From assembly GCA_020200615.1 (NCBI GenBank), contig JAIVIH010000027.1, positions 1 to 8,479 of the forward strand: DNA of 8,479 nucleotides, given 5' to 3'. This stretch comes from Actinomycetota bacterium. GTDB lineage: Bacteria > Actinomycetota > Acidimicrobiia > Acidimicrobiales > AC-14. Under the pieces are notes generated by a model that had not been told where the DNA came from, did not search any database, and saw only the letters and a program-made list of their open reading frames with translations. This document shows positions 6,678 to 8,479 of this stretch, piece after piece. The stretch's first letter is position 1, and each line of letters opens with the position of its first letter. The position numbers and the translations under genes were made by a program.

Positions 6678-6749
6678 GCGGCAGCCGAGAGGCGGGCGGC
6701 AGCCGAGAGGCGGGCGGCAGCCGAGGGGCGGGCGGCAGCCGCGCTGCGG
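6678..6749 (-). repeat. Four-unit 18-bp tandem repeat
   Basis: Plus-strand unit GCGGCAGCCGAGAGGCGG occurs exactly at 6678-6695 and 6696-6713, with one substitution at 6714-6731, and a diverged fourth copy at 6732-6749. The array starts 7 bases after the DUF3499 stop codon and ends 17 bases before the -10 of the CPBP gene, filling most of that 110-base gap. It is not in any gene I accept. The GC-rich units can fold into short hairpins and may act as a spacer or weak transcription attenuator. Confidence 0.85.
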
Positions 6750-6756
6750 GGGCGCG

Positions 6757-6987
6757 CTAGGACGCGGCGAGGGCGGGGGGGCCGGCCGCCGTGCGACGCC
6801 GGTCTTCTCCAACCCAACCCCGCGGGGGGCTCAGCCGGTCGGCGTGCATCGTGCACAGGTCGATGGTGTGCGGGTCGCGCTCAGCCAGGTCCTGCAGCCA
6901 CAGCGTGCGGTCGGCGTATTGGAACACCAGGGTGGCCGTGGCCGGTTGGGCGCAGCCCGGGCGACTGCACAGGCGAGCGCGCTCCAT
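6757..6987 (-). CDS. DUF3499 family protein (76 aa)
   Basis: A 76-residue protein starting with ATG at 6987. It carries CSRPGC at 7-12, PATATLVFQYADRTLWL at 15-31, DLCTMHADRL at 43-52 and PPRGW at 54-58. This matches the actinobacterial DUF3499 family as I know it: a CSRxGC knuckle, a 'tYvYADsTAvlGpLa'-like core, a CxxHA pair and a terminal APRGW. Cys7, Cys12, Cys45 and His48 could form a zinc site, but no function is established. The last 15 residues are Arg/Ala/Pro-rich and not conserved. The gene is divergent from ftsH with 101 bases between their starts. TACCGT lies 8 bases before the ATG, and AGAAGG lies two bases before it, so either leaderless or led initiation is possible. Confidence 0.85.
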   Translation of the reverse strand: MERARLCSRPGCAQPATATLVFQYADRTLWLQDLAERDPHTIDLCTMHADRLSPPRGWVGEDRRRTAAGPPALAAS

Positions 6988-7001
6988 GGCCTTCTACGGT
7001 A
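6988..7001 (-). promoter_or_regulatory. Candidate promoter (-10 TACCGT) for the DUF3499 gene
   Basis: TACCGT occupies 7001-6996 on the minus strand, eight bases before the ATG. It overlaps the 8-bp palindrome CGGTACCG (6997-7004), whose other strand offers TACGGT at 6995-7000 facing ftsH. No -35 is recognisable on either side. Confidence 0.4.
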
Positions 7002-7057
7002 CCGAAGCACCACCGGGGGCGGGGGGATGCACGCCAAGCCGTGGGCGAGACCGATAA

Positions 7058-7072
7058 GCGGCTCGGAGCCGC
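7058..7072 (+). promoter_or_regulatory. Inverted repeat in the ftsH promoter region, candidate operator
   Basis: GCGGCT (7058-7063), a CGG spacer and AGCCGC (7067-7072) form a perfect 6-bp inverted repeat two bases upstream of the putative ftsH -10 at 7074. A protein bound here would occupy the -10/-35 spacer. In RNA it would be a short stable hairpin 16 bases before the start codon. No regulator is identified. Confidence 0.35.
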
Positions 7073-7073
7073 C

Positions 7074-7084
7074 TAGCATAGGAG
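7074..7084 (+). promoter_or_regulatory. ftsH start signals: TAGCAT -10 candidate and AGGAG ribosome binding site
   Basis: TAGCAT at 7074-7079 fits TANNNT and is followed at once by AGGAG (7080-7084), four bases before the ATG. The two signals exclude each other for one transcript: initiation from TAGCAT would begin near 7086 and remove the AGGAG. The AGGAG decides the start codon if transcription begins further upstream, for example near the 6995-7004 palindrome. Confidence 0.4.
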
Positions 7085-7088
7085 CCCA

Positions 7089-8479
<1,391 letters not shown>

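Noticed and set aside
5757..6812. Long minus-strand frame (408 codons in total) read as one protein ending in the zinc ribbon
   Set aside because: Its N-terminal 350 residues are Arg/Gly/Pro shadow sequence overlapping the CPBP gene; only the last 56 residues look real.
6647..6856. N-terminal extension of the CPBP protease to an upstream start at 6856
   Set aside because: It would overlap the DUF3499 gene, consists of SAAARL repeat translation, and ignores the TACGCT element and ATG at 6646.

Overview
The window looks like chromosomal DNA from a high-GC actinomycete, most probably a member of the Acidimicrobiia or a relative. Three things point that way: very strong G/C bias at third codon positions, a DUF3499 gene (a family known to me from actinobacteria), and an FtsH whose zinc motif is HEGGH, as in mycobacterial FtsH. 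There are no RNA genes, insertion sequences, CRISPR arrays or phage genes that I can see, and no gene-free stretch exceeds about 150 bases.

Layout. Everything from 1 to 6987 is transcribed leftwards (minus strand); ftsH alone runs rightwards from 7089 and leaves the window before its stop. In minus-strand reading order the genes are: a DUF3499 protein (6987-6757), a CPBP/CAAX-type membrane protease (6646-5903), a 22-codon upstream ORF (5821-5753) whose stop overlaps the start of a 56-residue double-CxxC zinc-ribbon protein (5756-5586), a 772-residue multi-pass membrane protein of the PTPS-related / GT-C type (5544-3226), an ArnT/GT39-like membrane glycosyltransferase broken by a frameshift (3195-1679), a UDP-galactopyranose-mutase-like FAD oxidoreductase (1639-140), and the first 29 codons of a further gene cut by the window edge (89-1).

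How they may work together. The 772-residue protein, the GT39-like enzyme and the flavoprotein lie head to tail with gaps of 30 and 39 bases and look like a cell-envelope glycan module: lipid-linked sugar transfer at the membrane plus a flavin enzyme of the kind that rearranges or oxidises a sugar or polyprenyl substrate. The GT39 gene is out of frame near 2686 and seems to lack a stretch, so the module may be decaying, or the read may contain an error. FtsH and the CPBP protease are unrelated membrane proteases that are close neighbours; I see no proof that they cooperate.

Regulation. Several minus-strand genes have a TANNNT hexamer (TACGCT, TACGAT, TACCGT) 6-8 bases before the start codon and no convincing Shine-Dalgarno sequence, the expected layout of leaderless transcripts. 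The zinc-ribbon gene is the opposite case: its start codon lies in one arm of a perfect 8-bp inverted repeat and is translationally coupled to a small upstream ORF. That arrangement is the most interesting unexplained signal in the window.
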